Shown piece by piece: positions 1 to 8,090 of a stretch of DNA of 64,000 nucleotides. The stretch is from Actinocorallia sp. API 0066 (lineage in GTDB: Bacteria > Actinomycetota > Actinomycetes > Streptosporangiales > Streptosporangiaceae): assembly GCF_020991275.1 (NCBI RefSeq), contig NZ_JAJLQY010000003.1, positions 248,001-312,000 on the forward strand, read 5' to 3'. The notes under the pieces were generated by a model, which was not told the origin of the DNA, did no database searches, and was given only the letters and a program-made list of their open reading frames with translations. Each line of letters starts with the position of its first letter. Position 1 is the first letter of the stretch. The position numbers and the translations under genes were made by a program.

Positions 1-496
1 CCCCTGCGCCGTCGCCGCGCTCGACGGCCTCCTCGCCGACGTCGCCGCCCCGGCCCGGCTCGACGGGCTCAGCGACCTGCTGCTGATGGCCGACGACGTC
101 CGCGCGCTGCTGTCCGACATCATCACCATCGAAGGCGGAGGGCCCACCCTCAACCTGGCCTTCATCATGGAGACCCGGAAGATCGCGCCGCTCGAACACC
201 GGCACCAGCGGCCGCAGCTGCAGCCGGGCCCCGTGCCGTCCTGCCCGGACGGCTCGTTCCCCGGCCCGCGCACCCCGCCCGCCGCCGCGCCCGTGCCCGC
301 GCCCGGTGACGGGCCCGTCCCGGAGCCGAACGGCACCTCCGTCCCGCACGGCACGCCGACCGGACAGGCCGCCCGGCCTCCGTCCGACGGCTCCCCGTCC
401 TGGCCCGTCCACCTGCCCCCGGCGCTCGCGCTGCTCGTCCTGGGCGGCGCCGCCGTCCGGTTCGTCCATGTGCTGCGCCGCCGCCACGACCGCTGA
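1..496 (+). CDS. C-terminal part of an Mce-family protein (5' end outside window)
   Basis: The frame is open from the first base, so only the C-terminal 164 or so residues are present. The segment ends with a Pro-rich linker and one hydrophobic helix (LPPALALLVLGGAA) followed by a basic tail (RRRHDR), a membrane anchor. The Mce assignment rests mainly on context: the next gene, 17 bases downstream and in the same direction, is an Mce-associated membrane protein, and such genes directly follow the six mce genes in actinobacterial lipid-import operons. The Mce domain itself would lie outside the window. A different envelope protein remains possible. Confidence 0.6.
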   Translation, partial: PCAVAALDGLLADVAAPARLDGLSDLLLMADDVRALLSDIITIEGGGPTLNLAFIMETRKIAPLEHRHQRPQLQPGPVPSCPDGSFPGPRTPPAAAPVPAPGDGPVPEPNGTSVPHGTPTGQAARPPSDGSPSWPVHLPPALALLVLGGAAVRFVHVLRRRHDR

Positions 497-513
497 GACC
501 CCACGGAGTCCCC

Positions 514-1332
514 ATGCCCACCGAACCCCCCACCGGCGCCAGGAAGAACGGGCCGGTCCGGCGCGTCCGCGTCATCGAGATCCTCGACGACGGCGACGCC
601 CCGCTGGACGACGCCGCCCTCACCACCGCCCTACGCGCGGCCACCGACCCCGACAAGGACGGGGACGGGGCCACCGCCGACCACACGCCCGACGCCGCTC
701 CCGACGAGGGCGAGACCGCCGCCCGGCGGGGCCGGTTCGCGGCGGGGTGGGCCGGGCTGCGGGCGGCCGTCCCGACGTCCGGCCGTGCCGTGCTCGTCGC
801 CGCGCTCGCCGTCACCACGGCGACGGCGGGGGTCGGGCTGCACCAGTGGCGGGCGCTGGCGGCCGAGAAGAGCGCGCGGCAGGAGCTCGTGCGGCGGGTC
901 GCGGACTACGGCGACGCGGTCGGCGGCTTCGACTACCGGGATCTGCAGGGGTCCATCGACCGGAGCCTGTCCTTCCTCACCGGCGACGCGCTGGCCACGC
1001 AGAAGGAGGCGCTCGTCGCGAGCAGGCTGGAGAAGGAGTGGACGTCCAAGCAGCTGAAGCTGACGTCCAGGACCAGCGCCGTCTACGTCACCGAGCTCAA
1101 CGGGGACATGGCGGGCGCCGTCCTGGTCTTCGACATCAACGCGGAGAGCCCCCTGTTCGAGGACTCAGGACCGGGGCCGCAGCCGCTGCTGGTCAGGAAC
1201 CACCTCACCCTCGGCCTGGTGAAGCGGCGCGGTGTCTGGATGGTCGCCGCGCAGTCGCCCGCCGGGAACGAGTCCACCGGCACCGCCGTCCCCGGCCTCA
1301 CCGCCGCCGACCCCCCGACCGAGGAGCCCTGA
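514..1332 (+). CDS. Mce-associated membrane protein (Mam/Mas-like)
   Basis: A 272-residue protein with a charged, low-complexity cytoplasmic N-terminus (about residues 1-85), one transmembrane helix (AVLVAALAVTTATAGVGL, about 90-108) and an extracytoplasmic domain of about 160 residues. The outer domain has the NTF2-like fold pattern usual for Mam proteins: a helical stretch starting at FDYRDLQGSIDRSLSFLTGD, then beta-rich sequence ending in a KRRGVWMVAAQSP strand. Proteins of this kind stabilise Mce lipid transporters in the envelope. The gene follows the preceding Mce-like gene closely and ends at paired hairpins, so it is probably the last gene of the mce operon. Confidence 0.75.
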   Translation: MPTEPPTGARKNGPVRRVRVIEILDDGDAPLDDAALTTALRAATDPDKDGDGATADHTPDAAPDEGETAARRGRFAAGWAGLRAAVPTSGRAVLVAALAVTTATAGVGLHQWRALAAEKSARQELVRRVADYGDAVGGFDYRDLQGSIDRSLSFLTGDALATQKEALVASRLEKEWTSKQLKLTSRTSAVYVTELNGDMAGAVLVFDINAESPLFEDSGPGPQPLLVRNHLTLGLVKRRGVWMVAAQSPAGNESTGTAVPGLTAADPPTEEP

Positions 1333-1341
1333 TCCGGGCGG

Positions 1342-1403
1342 CCCCGGCGCCCAACGCACGAGCCCGTCCGGCGCCGGGGCTGGGCCCCGCGCGCGGGGCC
1401 CAG
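1342..1403. terminator. Two back-to-back hairpins between convergent genes
   Basis: The first inverted repeat has perfect 10-bp arms (CCCCGGCGCC at 1342-1351, GGCGCCGGGG at 1370-1379). The second has perfect 9-bp arms (CTGGGCCCC at 1380-1388, GGGGCCCAG at 1395-1403) around GCGCGC. They fill the 76-bp gap between the 3' ends of two convergent genes, as expected for a bidirectional terminator. There is no U-tract, which is common in high-GC actinobacteria. Confidence 0.65.
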
Positions 1404-1408
1404 GGGGT

Positions 1409-2467
1409 TCAGGAGCCGAGCGCGTCCGTGAGCCAGGCGATGGTCTCGGGGAGTACCTCGTCCAGCTTGCGGACGGCGCAGTGGCCCGCGTCGGGCAGCA
1501 GGAGGGTTCTCGTGTCGCGGCGGCCCTCGAAGACAAGGGTGTCGTGCGGCGGGACGTGCACGTCGTCCGCTCCGTTGACGACGAGCATGGGGGCGTTGCG
1601 GTCCTGGTCGAGCAGGGGGCGCAGGGAGAAGGGCGGCATCAGGGTGTCCCAGTCGGCGGGGCCGGGCGGGGCGGTGAGGCCGAGCGCGTTGCCGACGATG
1701 CCGTCCATGCCGAAGCTCGGCTTCCAGCCGGGCGCGAACGCGCGCTCGACCGGTCCGCCGAGGACGACGGCGGCGTCCACCGCGCCTTCGAGCCCGGAAC
1801 GGGCCGCGTAGTGGCCGCCCATGGAGACGCCCAGATGCCCGATCCGGCGGGCGCCGAACCCCCTGGCGTGCCCGATGAGGCCGGTGACGATCGCGGCCCC
1901 GCCGTGCGGGGTCATCGGGCCGGGGGTGTCGCCGGTGCCCGGCAGGTCGAACGCGAGGACCCGGACGCGCAGGAGTTGGGTGAAGCCCACCAGCACCGCG
2001 TGCAGGTCCATCTTCCAGGTGTCGACGCCGCCGCTGACGAGCAGCACGGGCACGTCCGCCGCGACGCCGGGCACGGCGAACAGGTGCACGGGGACGTCCA
2101 CCCGGCCGCCCGTCCCGTCGGGGACGGTGACGACGCGGCGCTCGAAGCCGACGTCGAAGCCGGACGCCGCCAGCAGGTACTCCGAGAGCTGGTGCTCGAA
2201 CGCGTCCCGCCTGGTGGTGTTCGCCAGGCTGGGGAACTTGGCCCACCCGTACGCCAGCGCGGCGAGGTCGTGCCTGCCCGCGCCCGCGTACCGCCGGGCG
2301 ACCCGGGACCACTCGTGGACCCAGCCGCCCGGCCCGTCCGCCCACATGTCGGTGATCTCGGCGCGGACCCCGTCGACGTCCACGGCCGGCATCCCGGTCG
2401 ACGTCATGTGCGGGTACCGCTCAAGGAACAGCGCTTCGGGCTCCAGCGGCCACTCGTACGCCATCAT
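1409..2467 (-). CDS. Alpha/beta hydrolase (FrsA/DUF1100-like esterase)
   Basis: About 352 residues with a helical N-terminal segment and a C-terminal alpha/beta-hydrolase domain. The nucleophile elbow GVSMGG lies near residue 215, an Asp-containing DLPGTGDTPGP loop precedes it, a second acidic loop is at NGADDVHVP, and the catalytic His is in LLPDAGHCAV near the C-terminus. The layout resembles FrsA-like esterases; the substrate is unknown. The start is chosen at the ATGATG pair just after GGGAGGG (2475-2469). An in-frame ATG at 2482 exists but lies next to the operator and lacks a ribosome-binding site. The gene is divergent from a TetR gene, and the two palindromes between them suggest that regulator controls it. 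Confidence 0.8.
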   Translation of the reverse strand: MMAYEWPLEPEALFLERYPHMTSTGMPAVDVDGVRAEITDMWADGPGGWVHEWSRVARRYAGAGRHDLAALAYGWAKFPSLANTTRRDAFEHQLSEYLLAASGFDVGFERRVVTVPDGTGGRVDVPVHLFAVPGVAADVPVLLVSGGVDTWKMDLHAVLVGFTQLLRVRVLAFDLPGTGDTPGPMTPHGGAAIVTGLIGHARGFGARRIGHLGVSMGGHYAARSGLEGAVDAAVVLGGPVERAFAPGWKPSFGMDGIVGNALGLTAPPGPADWDTLMPPFSLRPLLDQDRNAPMLVVNGADDVHVPPHDTLVFEGRRDTRTLLLPDAGHCAVRKLDEVLPETIAWLTDALGS

Positions 2468-2484
2468 GCCCTCCCGATCCATTA

Positions 2485-2504
2485 AAAGCAGAAGATTCTG
2501 CTTT
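2485..2504. promoter_or_regulatory. TetR-type operator, site 1
   Basis: Perfect inverted repeat with 9-bp arms AAAGCAGAA and TTCTGCTTT around a 2-base centre. It lies just upstream of the hydrolase start and shares its outer half-sites with the palindrome at 2528-2547. The natural binder is the divergent TetR protein. Confidence 0.65.
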
Positions 2505-2527
2505 AACGTAACCGGGTGTTCGCGCCA

Positions 2528-2547
2528 AAAGCAAGGGCCTCTGCTTT
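2528..2547. promoter_or_regulatory. TetR-type operator, site 2
   Basis: Imperfect 20-bp palindrome beginning AAAGCA and ending TGCTTT, the same outer half-sites as at 2485-2504. It ends one base before the first possible TetR start codon, so it fits autorepression. Start-to-start spacing of the two sites is 43 bp, about four helical turns. Confidence 0.6.
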
Positions 2548-3177
2548 ATGGAGCGGCCCACTACGATGGCGTCCGTGAGCGAGAGCGAGGTGCGCCGCCG
2601 CCCCGGTGGCCGCGGCGAGCGGGTCCGGGCCGCCGTCCTCGGCGCGACGATCGAGGCCATCGCCGAGGTCGGGGTGGAGAAGGTCGGCATCGTCGACGTC
2701 GCCGCCCGTGCCGGTGTGCACGACACGTCCATCTACCGCCGCTGGCGCACCCGGGAGAACCTCGTCCTCGAAGCCCTCCTTGACCACAGCGGCCACCACG
2801 TCCCGATCCCGGACACCGGTTCCGTGCGCGCGGACCTCACCGAGTTCGTCCGCCTCGTCAACGCCCACGTGCACACCCCGCTCGGCCGTGCCCTGGCCCA
2901 GTCCATGGCCCTCAACCACGACGAGACCCTCGAACCCGCCCGCGCCCGGTTCTGGCGGGCCCGCCTCGACCTCGCCGCCGCGATGATCGACCGCGCCGTC
3001 GCCCGCGGCGAACTCCCCGCCGCCACCGACCCCCGCCTCGTCCTGGAGACGCTCACCGCCCCCCTCTACATGCGCGCCCTCCTCACCCGCCTCCCCCTCA
3101 CCAACGACGACGTCCAAGCCCTCGTCAACCTCATCCTCACCGGCCTCCAGACACCCGCGCCCCGCCCCGCCTCCTGA
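2548..3177 (+). CDS. TetR-family transcriptional regulator
   Basis: 209 residues. The N-terminal HTH (about 15-65) contains VGVEKVGIVDVAARAGVHDT followed by SIYRRWRTRENLVLEAL, the classic TetR recognition-helix segment. The rest is a helical ligand-binding domain of the TetR_C_11 type. It is divergent from the alpha/beta-hydrolase gene and shares two palindromic operators with it, so it most likely represses that gene and itself until an effector binds. The ATG at 2548 abuts the second operator. An in-frame ATG at 2566 with GGAG 12 bases upstream is an equally possible start. Confidence 0.85.
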   Translation: MERPTTMASVSESEVRRRPGGRGERVRAAVLGATIEAIAEVGVEKVGIVDVAARAGVHDTSIYRRWRTRENLVLEALLDHSGHHVPIPDTGSVRADLTEFVRLVNAHVHTPLGRALAQSMALNHDETLEPARARFWRARLDLAAAMIDRAVARGELPAATDPRLVLETLTAPLYMRALLTRLPLTNDDVQALVNLILTGLQTPAPRPAS

Positions 3178-3489
3178 ACGGGCCGGGCACGGCAGGCGTC
3201 GCGGCGCGACCCGGCGACCGCGCGCACGCGCTCAGGCCCGGAAGGCGGTGCCATGCTCGCCGCGATCCGCCCGGAACACCCCGCACGTGCCTGACCACCG
3301 GCTTCCCGAGGCGGACGTCTGGTAGAAGTGGGCACGACGTCGGGGACCGGCCGGTGGCCCTTACAGGGTGGAGCGGTCCGCCGCCAGGGACCTGGGAGCC
3401 AGACCGACGGGTGGCTCGGGCGAGTGATTCGCGACCGGTGGCGCGATCCGTAACGTCGGAAGCGACACACCAACAACCCTGGAGAGACC
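3178..3489. other. Intergenic region without a supported gene
   Basis: No frame here has convincing codon use, a ribosome-binding site or recognisable protein sequence. It must hold the end of the TetR transcript and the promoter of the desaturase gene; no clear promoter box or terminator stands out. Confidence 0.5.
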
Positions 3490-4491
3490 TTGACCAAGAC
3501 CCTCGCAGCGCCGCGGACCGGCAGCGACTTCACGCCGCTGGCCCGCAAGGTAAGGGCCAGCGGGCTGATGGAACGCCGCACCGGCTACTACGCCCGCTCT
3601 ATCGCCTTCACCACGCTGGCGACCGTCGCGGTCTGGGCCGCCGCCGGGGCCGTCGGAGGCTGGTGGGCGCTCCCGCTCGCGGTGCCCGCCGCGCTGCTGT
3701 CGGCGCGGCTGGGGTTCCTCGGACACGACGCGGGCCACAAGCAGATCGCCGCGACGGCCCGCGCCAACCGGCGGCTCGGCCTGTTCCTCGGCAACCTCAT
3801 GCTCGGCCTCAGCCACGGCTGGTGGAACCACAAGCACAACGCGCACCACGCGCATCCCAACCACGTCGGCAAGGACCCCGACATCGGCCCCGGCGCTCTC
3901 GTCTTCACCAAGGAGGACGCGATCGGCCGGACGACCGGCGTCATCGGCTGGCTGACCCGCAACCAGGCCGCCCTGTTCTTCCCGCTCACCCTGCTGGAAG
4001 GGATCGCCCTGCAGGTGTCGAGCGTCCGGGCGCTGCGGGAGCGGCCCGCCGCCGAGCGCCGCACCGAGGCGCTGCTCCTCGCCGCGCACCACGTCCTCTA
4101 CTTCGGCGCGGCGTTCCTGCTGCTGCCGGTGCCCGTCGCGCTCGCCTTCATGGCGCTGCACCAGGGACTGTTCGGCCTGCACCTGGGCGCCGCGTTCGCG
4201 CCCAACCACAAGGGCATGCCCATGCAGGGGCCGGACGACGACTGGGACCACCTGCGCAAGCAGGTCCTCACCTCACGCAACGTCCGCGGCGGCGCCGTCA
4301 CGGACTGGATGCTCGGCGGTCTCAACTACCAGATCGAGCACCACCTGTTCCCGTCCCTCCCCCGCCCCGCGCTGCGCGAGGCACGCCCTCTCGTCCGCGC
4401 CCACTGCGCCTCCCTCGGCCTCCCCTACACCGAGACGTCCCTGCTCACGTCCTACGCGACGGCCCTCCGCCACCTGGACTCGGTCGCCTGA
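3490..4491 (+). CDS. Membrane fatty-acid desaturase
   Basis: 333-residue integral-membrane di-iron desaturase. The three His boxes are present: HDAGH at about 79-83, HNAHH at about 117-121 and QIEHH at about 281-285. Hydrophobic helices lie between and around them (ATVAVWAAAGAVGGWWALPL and LYFGAAFLLLPVPVALAF). Gln instead of His at the start of the third box is typical of front-end and linoleoyl-CoA-type desaturases, but there is no fused cytochrome b5. It would introduce a double bond into an acyl chain using O2 and external electrons. The start is a TTG with GGAGAG three bases upstream. No redox partner gene is adjacent. Confidence 0.85.
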   Translation: MTKTLAAPRTGSDFTPLARKVRASGLMERRTGYYARSIAFTTLATVAVWAAAGAVGGWWALPLAVPAALLSARLGFLGHDAGHKQIAATARANRRLGLFLGNLMLGLSHGWWNHKHNAHHAHPNHVGKDPDIGPGALVFTKEDAIGRTTGVIGWLTRNQAALFFPLTLLEGIALQVSSVRALRERPAAERRTEALLLAAHHVLYFGAAFLLLPVPVALAFMALHQGLFGLHLGAAFAPNHKGMPMQGPDDDWDHLRKQVLTSRNVRGGAVTDWMLGGLNYQIEHHLFPSLPRPALREARPLVRAHCASLGLPYTETSLLTSYATALRHLDSVA

Positions 4492-4593
4492 CCCCCGCCC
4501 GACACCCGAGTTCCGCACCCAGCCCACGGATCGCCCGAGGAGCTGCGGCGTAGACTCGGGTGAGGTGGGTTCGTGGAGGGAGAAAGGGTCCGC

Positions 4594-4770
4594 ATGGAAC
4601 TGAGGTTCTCCAAGTCCTCCTACAGCGACGGGCCGTACGCGGCGTGCGTCGAGGCGGCCTCCGGCGTCCCGGACCGGTACTTCCGGGACTCCAAGAACCC
4701 GGGCGGCGGTGTTCTGGCGTTCAGCCCGGCCTCCTGCGGCGCCTTCATCAAAGCCCTGAAGTCGGAGTAA
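4594..4770 (+). CDS. DUF397 small protein
   Basis: 58 residues with the DUF397 signature: FSKSSYSDGP near the N-terminus, ACVEAA with the conserved Cys, VPDRYFRDSKNPGGGVLAFSP in the middle and a short closing helix. These proteins usually accompany an XRE regulator as a two-gene unit in actinomycetes. No XRE gene is adjacent here, so it is an orphan. The ATG at 4594 is preferred because GGAGGGAGAAAGG lies just upstream; a GTG at 4573 lies ahead of that site. Confidence 0.8.
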   Translation: MELRFSKSSYSDGPYAACVEAASGVPDRYFRDSKNPGGGVLAFSPASCGAFIKALKSE

Positions 4771-4789
4771 CAGCCGAGCAGGGCCGGGG

Positions 4790-5437
4790 TCAGCCTGCCG
4801 GGGTCGTGGGCCCTGGCCGTACCAGCGGCAGAAGTAGGCCGTCGACGACCTCCTCGATCTCCTGCCCGGTGCTCTCGGCCCCGCCGTTCAGGCAGCGGTA
4901 GAGGATCATCGCGGGTCCGGCCGCGGCGACCGCGGCGACGTCGACGGTGTGCGCGCCGCCGTGCCACCGGATCAGGTCGGCGATGCGCTGCTCACACGGG
5001 CTGGTGACCGCCTCGTGGAACAGCTCGCGCAGCCCCGACGTCTGCTGGGGCCCGACCGCGGCGACCGCCTGGAACGCGGCTCCCCGCGAGTCGTACACGG
5101 CCTGGTCTAGGTAGCGCAGCAGCGACACGAGCCCGTCGCGCAACGGCGTCCCGGCGGTGACCTCCGGCGGCTCCGGCAGCAGGTCGCGCAGGGCGTCGCG
5201 GACCAGTTCCTCCTTGTTGCGCCAGCGGCGGTAGAGCGCCGCCTTGCCGGTGCCCGCCGCCGCGGCGACCGTGTTCGTGCTCAGCCGGGCGTAGCCGACG
5301 GTGCCGAGCTGCTCGATCACCGCGTCCAGGATCGCCCGGCGCAGCTCCTCGCCGCGCCGCCGGTGGACGGTCGGCCCCTCGGGGCTGTCCGGAGCGGCCT
5401 CCTGGGGCGCGCCCTCGGCGGCGTCCGCCCTGGCCAT
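4790..5437 (-). CDS. TetR-family regulator of the adjacent exporter
   Basis: 215 residues. After an acidic low-complexity N-terminus, the HTH reads YARLSTNTVAAAAGTGKAAL then YRRWRNKEELVRDAL. A C-terminal helical domain (TetR_C_33-like) follows. The start is fixed by GGAGGTGCTGATG, an excellent ribosome-binding site. Longer in-frame readings exist upstream but lack one. The gene is divergent from a DHA2-type exporter, and the 24-bp palindrome in the shared promoter suggests a classic repressor-exporter pair that senses the exported drug or metabolite. Confidence 0.85.
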   Translation of the reverse strand: MARADAAEGAPQEAAPDSPEGPTVHRRRGEELRRAILDAVIEQLGTVGYARLSTNTVAAAAGTGKAALYRRWRNKEELVRDALRDLLPEPPEVTAGTPLRDGLVSLLRYLDQAVYDSRGAAFQAVAAVGPQQTSGLRELFHEAVTSPCEQRIADLIRWHGGAHTVDVAAVAAAGPAMILYRCLNGGAESTGQEIEEVVDGLLLPLVRPGPTTPAG

Positions 5438-5522
5438 CAGCACCTCCGTTCGGGCCGCGCGGCCCCGATCCGGGCAGGCCGACGGCGCCGCAAAGCCGTT
5501 GCGGCCCACCCTACCAATCTCT

Positions 5523-5546
5523 ATAGTGAACCATGTGGTTCACTAT
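5523..5546. promoter_or_regulatory. 24-bp palindromic operator of the TetR/exporter pair
   Basis: Perfect inverted repeat with 10-bp arms ATAGTGAACC and GGTTCACTAT around a 4-base centre, between the divergent TetR and MFS genes. The TATAGT and CACTAT ends suggest it also covers a -10 element. The ATG at 5533 lies inside this operator and is therefore unlikely to be the exporter's start. Confidence 0.75.
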
Positions 5547-5595
5547 TCCGGATCACATCACGGCCCTGATCGTCCGTCGTCCTCAAGGGGGAGTC

Positions 5596-7089
5596 TTGTC
5601 CAGTCAAGCCGAGCGCGCCACCTCGCCACCGGTCCAGGCGCTCACCGGCGTCGCCGGGGTGGCGCTGGCCATCATCGTGTCCTGCGAGCTGATGCTGATG
5701 CTCGACGGGACGATCATGAACGTGGCGCTGCCCGAGATCCGCGCCGGGCTCGGCTACACGCCCTCCGGGCTGTCCTGGGTCTCGACCGCCTTTCTGCTCG
5801 CCTACGGCGGGCTGATGCTGCTCGGCGGACGGATCGGCGATATCGTCGGCCGCCGCCGGACCTTCCTCGTCGGCATCGCGGTCTTCACCGCCGCGTCGCT
5901 GGCGGGCGGCCTCGCCGAAGGGCCCGGCTGGCTCACCGCCGCCCGCGCGGCGCAGGGCCTGGGTGCGGCGCTGGCCGCGCCGAGCACGCTCGCGCTGCTC
6001 GTCACCAACTTCCGGGGGCCGCTCCAGGCCAGGGCGCTGAGCGTGTACTCCTCGGTCACCGCCTCGGCGATGACGCTCGGCCTGGTGCTGGGCGGCGTCA
6101 TCACGAGTGCGCTGTCGTGGCGGTGGGTGCTGCTGGTCAACGTCCCGATCGGGCTGCTCGTCCTGGCGTTGGCGCCCAGGTTCGTCGCCGAGTCGCCCCG
6201 CCGGCCCGGTCGGCTCGACGTAGGCGGTGCGCTGGCCTCGGTGCTGGGCCTGGTCGCCGTCACGTTCGGGCTGGTGCGCGCCGGTGAGCACGGGTGGTCC
6301 GATCCCGTCGCGCTCAGCTCGCTGATCGCCGGTGTGGTGCTGGTCATCGGGTTCGTGCTCATCGAGGCGCGGGCGAAGGAGCCGATCATGCCGCTGCGGC
6401 TGTTCGCCGACCGCACCCGCGCCGGGGCGTTCGCCGCGCTGCTGCTCATCCCCATGGTGACGATGAGCACGCAGTTCCTCATCATCCAGTTCCTCCAGGA
6501 GGTGCTCGGCCACAACGCGCTGCAGGCCGGGCTGGCGTTCCTGCCGATGGCGGCGGGCATGCTCGTCACCGCGCAGAACGCGCCGAAGCTGATCGGCCGG
6601 ATCGGCGGCAGGTCCACCGCCCTCGCCGGAACGGCGATCCTCGGCGTCGGCATCGGCTGGCTCGTCCCCCTGGCCGCCGACACCGGCTACCTCACCGGCG
6701 TCGCCGGGCCGATGCTGCTGGTCGGCGCGGGCATGGGCCTCGTCGTGGTGCCGTTCAACATCGCCATCATGTCGACCGTGGACCCCGCCGAGTCCGGCGT
6801 CGCGGCCGGTGTCCTCCAGACGGCGCTGCTCACGGGCGCGTCGCTGGGCATCGCGATCCTGTCCACCGTGTACGCCTCGGGCCTCGGCGGCCACGGCCCG
6901 GCGGCGGCCGCCCCCGGGCCCGCGTCGCCACCATCGGCCGAGACCATCGCCGACAGCATGGGCACCGCCTTCACCGTCGGCCTCGGCCTCGTCGTCCTGG
7001 CGTTCCTCGTCATCCTGTTCACCATCAGATCCCCCGCCACGGCGAACCGCGCCAACTCCTCCGTCGACTCGGCTTCTGACCAGGCGTGA
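5596..7089 (+). CDS. MFS multidrug exporter, DHA2 (EmrB/QacA) type
   Basis: 497 residues with about 14 hydrophobic helices, the 14-TMS DHA2 layout. Helix 1 carries LMLMLDGTIMNVALPEIRA, matching motif D1 of drug exporters (LD-T-VNVALP). The loop GGRIGDIVGRRRTF is motif A, and an antiporter motif C-like stretch is seen in LVLGGVITSALSW. It would expel an amphipathic drug or metabolite using the proton gradient. The TTG at 5596 just after AAGGGGGAG is chosen as start because the upstream ATG (5533) is inside the operator palindrome. It is most likely repressed by the divergent TetR protein. Confidence 0.85.
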   Translation: MSSQAERATSPPVQALTGVAGVALAIIVSCELMLMLDGTIMNVALPEIRAGLGYTPSGLSWVSTAFLLAYGGLMLLGGRIGDIVGRRRTFLVGIAVFTAASLAGGLAEGPGWLTAARAAQGLGAALAAPSTLALLVTNFRGPLQARALSVYSSVTASAMTLGLVLGGVITSALSWRWVLLVNVPIGLLVLALAPRFVAESPRRPGRLDVGGALASVLGLVAVTFGLVRAGEHGWSDPVALSSLIAGVVLVIGFVLIEARAKEPIMPLRLFADRTRAGAFAALLLIPMVTMSTQFLIIQFLQEVLGHNALQAGLAFLPMAAGMLVTAQNAPKLIGRIGGRSTALAGTAILGVGIGWLVPLAADTGYLTGVAGPMLLVGAGMGLVVVPFNIAIMSTVDPAESGVAAGVLQTALLTGASLGIAILSTVYASGLGGHGPAAAAPGPASPPSAETIADSMGTAFTVGLGLVVLAFLVILFTIRSPATANRANSSVDSASDQA

Positions 7090-7120
7090 CCACCGGTTGG
7101 GAAGAGGGGCGCCTTGGCGG

Positions 7121-8008
7121 TTAGACGGGGAAGGGGATGCCGGTGAGTTTTTCGGAGGTCTCCCAGAGGCGGCGGGCGGTGTTGGGGTCGGTGGCGGAGC
7201 GGACGGGGCGGACGAGCTTCGGGTGGCCACGGCTTTCGGCGATGCCGTCGGGGCCGTAGAAGGAGCCGCCCTCGACGTCCGGGGCGGTGGCGGCGTAGAG
7301 CTGGTTGAGGGCGCCCTTGCTGACGTGCTGGGCGAGGAGCAGGTTGCCGATGCGGCCGCCCAGGTTGATGATGCCGGTCGGGCCCGAGGTCTGGAGGTTG
7401 GTCGCCGCGTAGCCGGGGTGCGCGAGAGTGCTGACGACGGGGCTGCCGGACGCGCGCAGCCGCCGGTCCAGCTCCAGGCCGAACAGCACGTTCGCGAACT
7501 TCGACTGGGCGTAGGCGCGGGCCGGTGAGTAGGAGCCGGTGGCGCCCAGGTCGTCGAAGTCGATGCGGCCCCGGCGGTGCAGGCTGGAGCTGACCGTGAC
7601 GACCCTCGGCGCGGAGCCCTCCCGCAGCACCGGGTACAGCAGCGCCGTCAGCGCGAAGTGCCCGAGGTGGTTGGTGCCGAACTGGAGCTCGAACCCCTGC
7701 GCGGTGGTGCCGCGCGGCGTCATCATCACGCCCGCGTTGTTGACGAGCACGTCGGCGCGCTCGACCCCGGCGGCGAACCGGGCGACGGAATCCAGGTCGG
7801 CGAGGTCCAGCGTGCGGACCTTCACCTCGCCGGGCAGGCCCGCGGCTGCCGCCCTGCCCTTCTCCGGGTCGCGCGCCGTCATGATCACCCGCGCGCCGTG
7901 CTCGGCGAGCCGCCGCGCCGTCTCCAGCCCCAGGCCGCTGTTGGCGCCGGTGACAACGAAGGTACGACCGGTCTGATCAGGAATGTCAACTGCCGTCCAC
8001 TTAGCCAT
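7121..8008 (-). CDS. Short-chain dehydrogenase/reductase (retinol dehydrogenase/WW-oxidoreductase-like)
   Basis: 295 residues. The Rossmann motif TGANSGLG lies near the N-terminus, NNAG in the middle, the catalytic Ser region is VVTVSSSLHRRG and the active-site pair is YAQSK. The NHLGHFALT segment and the length fit the retinol-dehydrogenase/WWOX-like group of NADP-dependent SDRs; the substrate is unknown. MAKWTAVDIP is taken as the start because the Rossmann strand begins about ten residues later. The gene is divergent from a TetR gene, with a palindrome between them. Confidence 0.85.
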   Translation of the reverse strand: MAKWTAVDIPDQTGRTFVVTGANSGLGLETARRLAEHGARVIMTARDPEKGRAAAAGLPGEVKVRTLDLADLDSVARFAAGVERADVLVNNAGVMMTPRGTTAQGFELQFGTNHLGHFALTALLYPVLREGSAPRVVTVSSSLHRRGRIDFDDLGATGSYSPARAYAQSKFANVLFGLELDRRLRASGSPVVSTLAHPGYAATNLQTSGPTGIINLGGRIGNLLLAQHVSKGALNQLYAATAPDVEGGSFYGPDGIAESRGHPKLVRPVRSATDPNTARRLWETSEKLTGIPFPV

Positions 8009-8027
8009 GTGCCTCATCATGCCCATC

Positions 8028-8044
8028 TTGGCACTGAGTGTCAA
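8028..8044. promoter_or_regulatory. Candidate operator between SDR and TetR genes
   Basis: 17-bp inverted repeat, TTGGCAC and GTGTCAA around TGA, with one mismatch between the arms. It lies 20 bases upstream of the SDR start and 47 bases upstream of the TetR start, a usual place for a TetR operator. Confidence 0.5.
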
Positions 8045-8090
8045 CTCTTGCATTGAGGGGCACGTCTGGCATGGTTGATACAGTTCCAGG

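Noticed and set aside
165-818. Minus-strand frame opposite the mce-region genes
   Set aside because: Composition is Ala/Arg/Ser shadow text and it lies opposite two better-supported genes.
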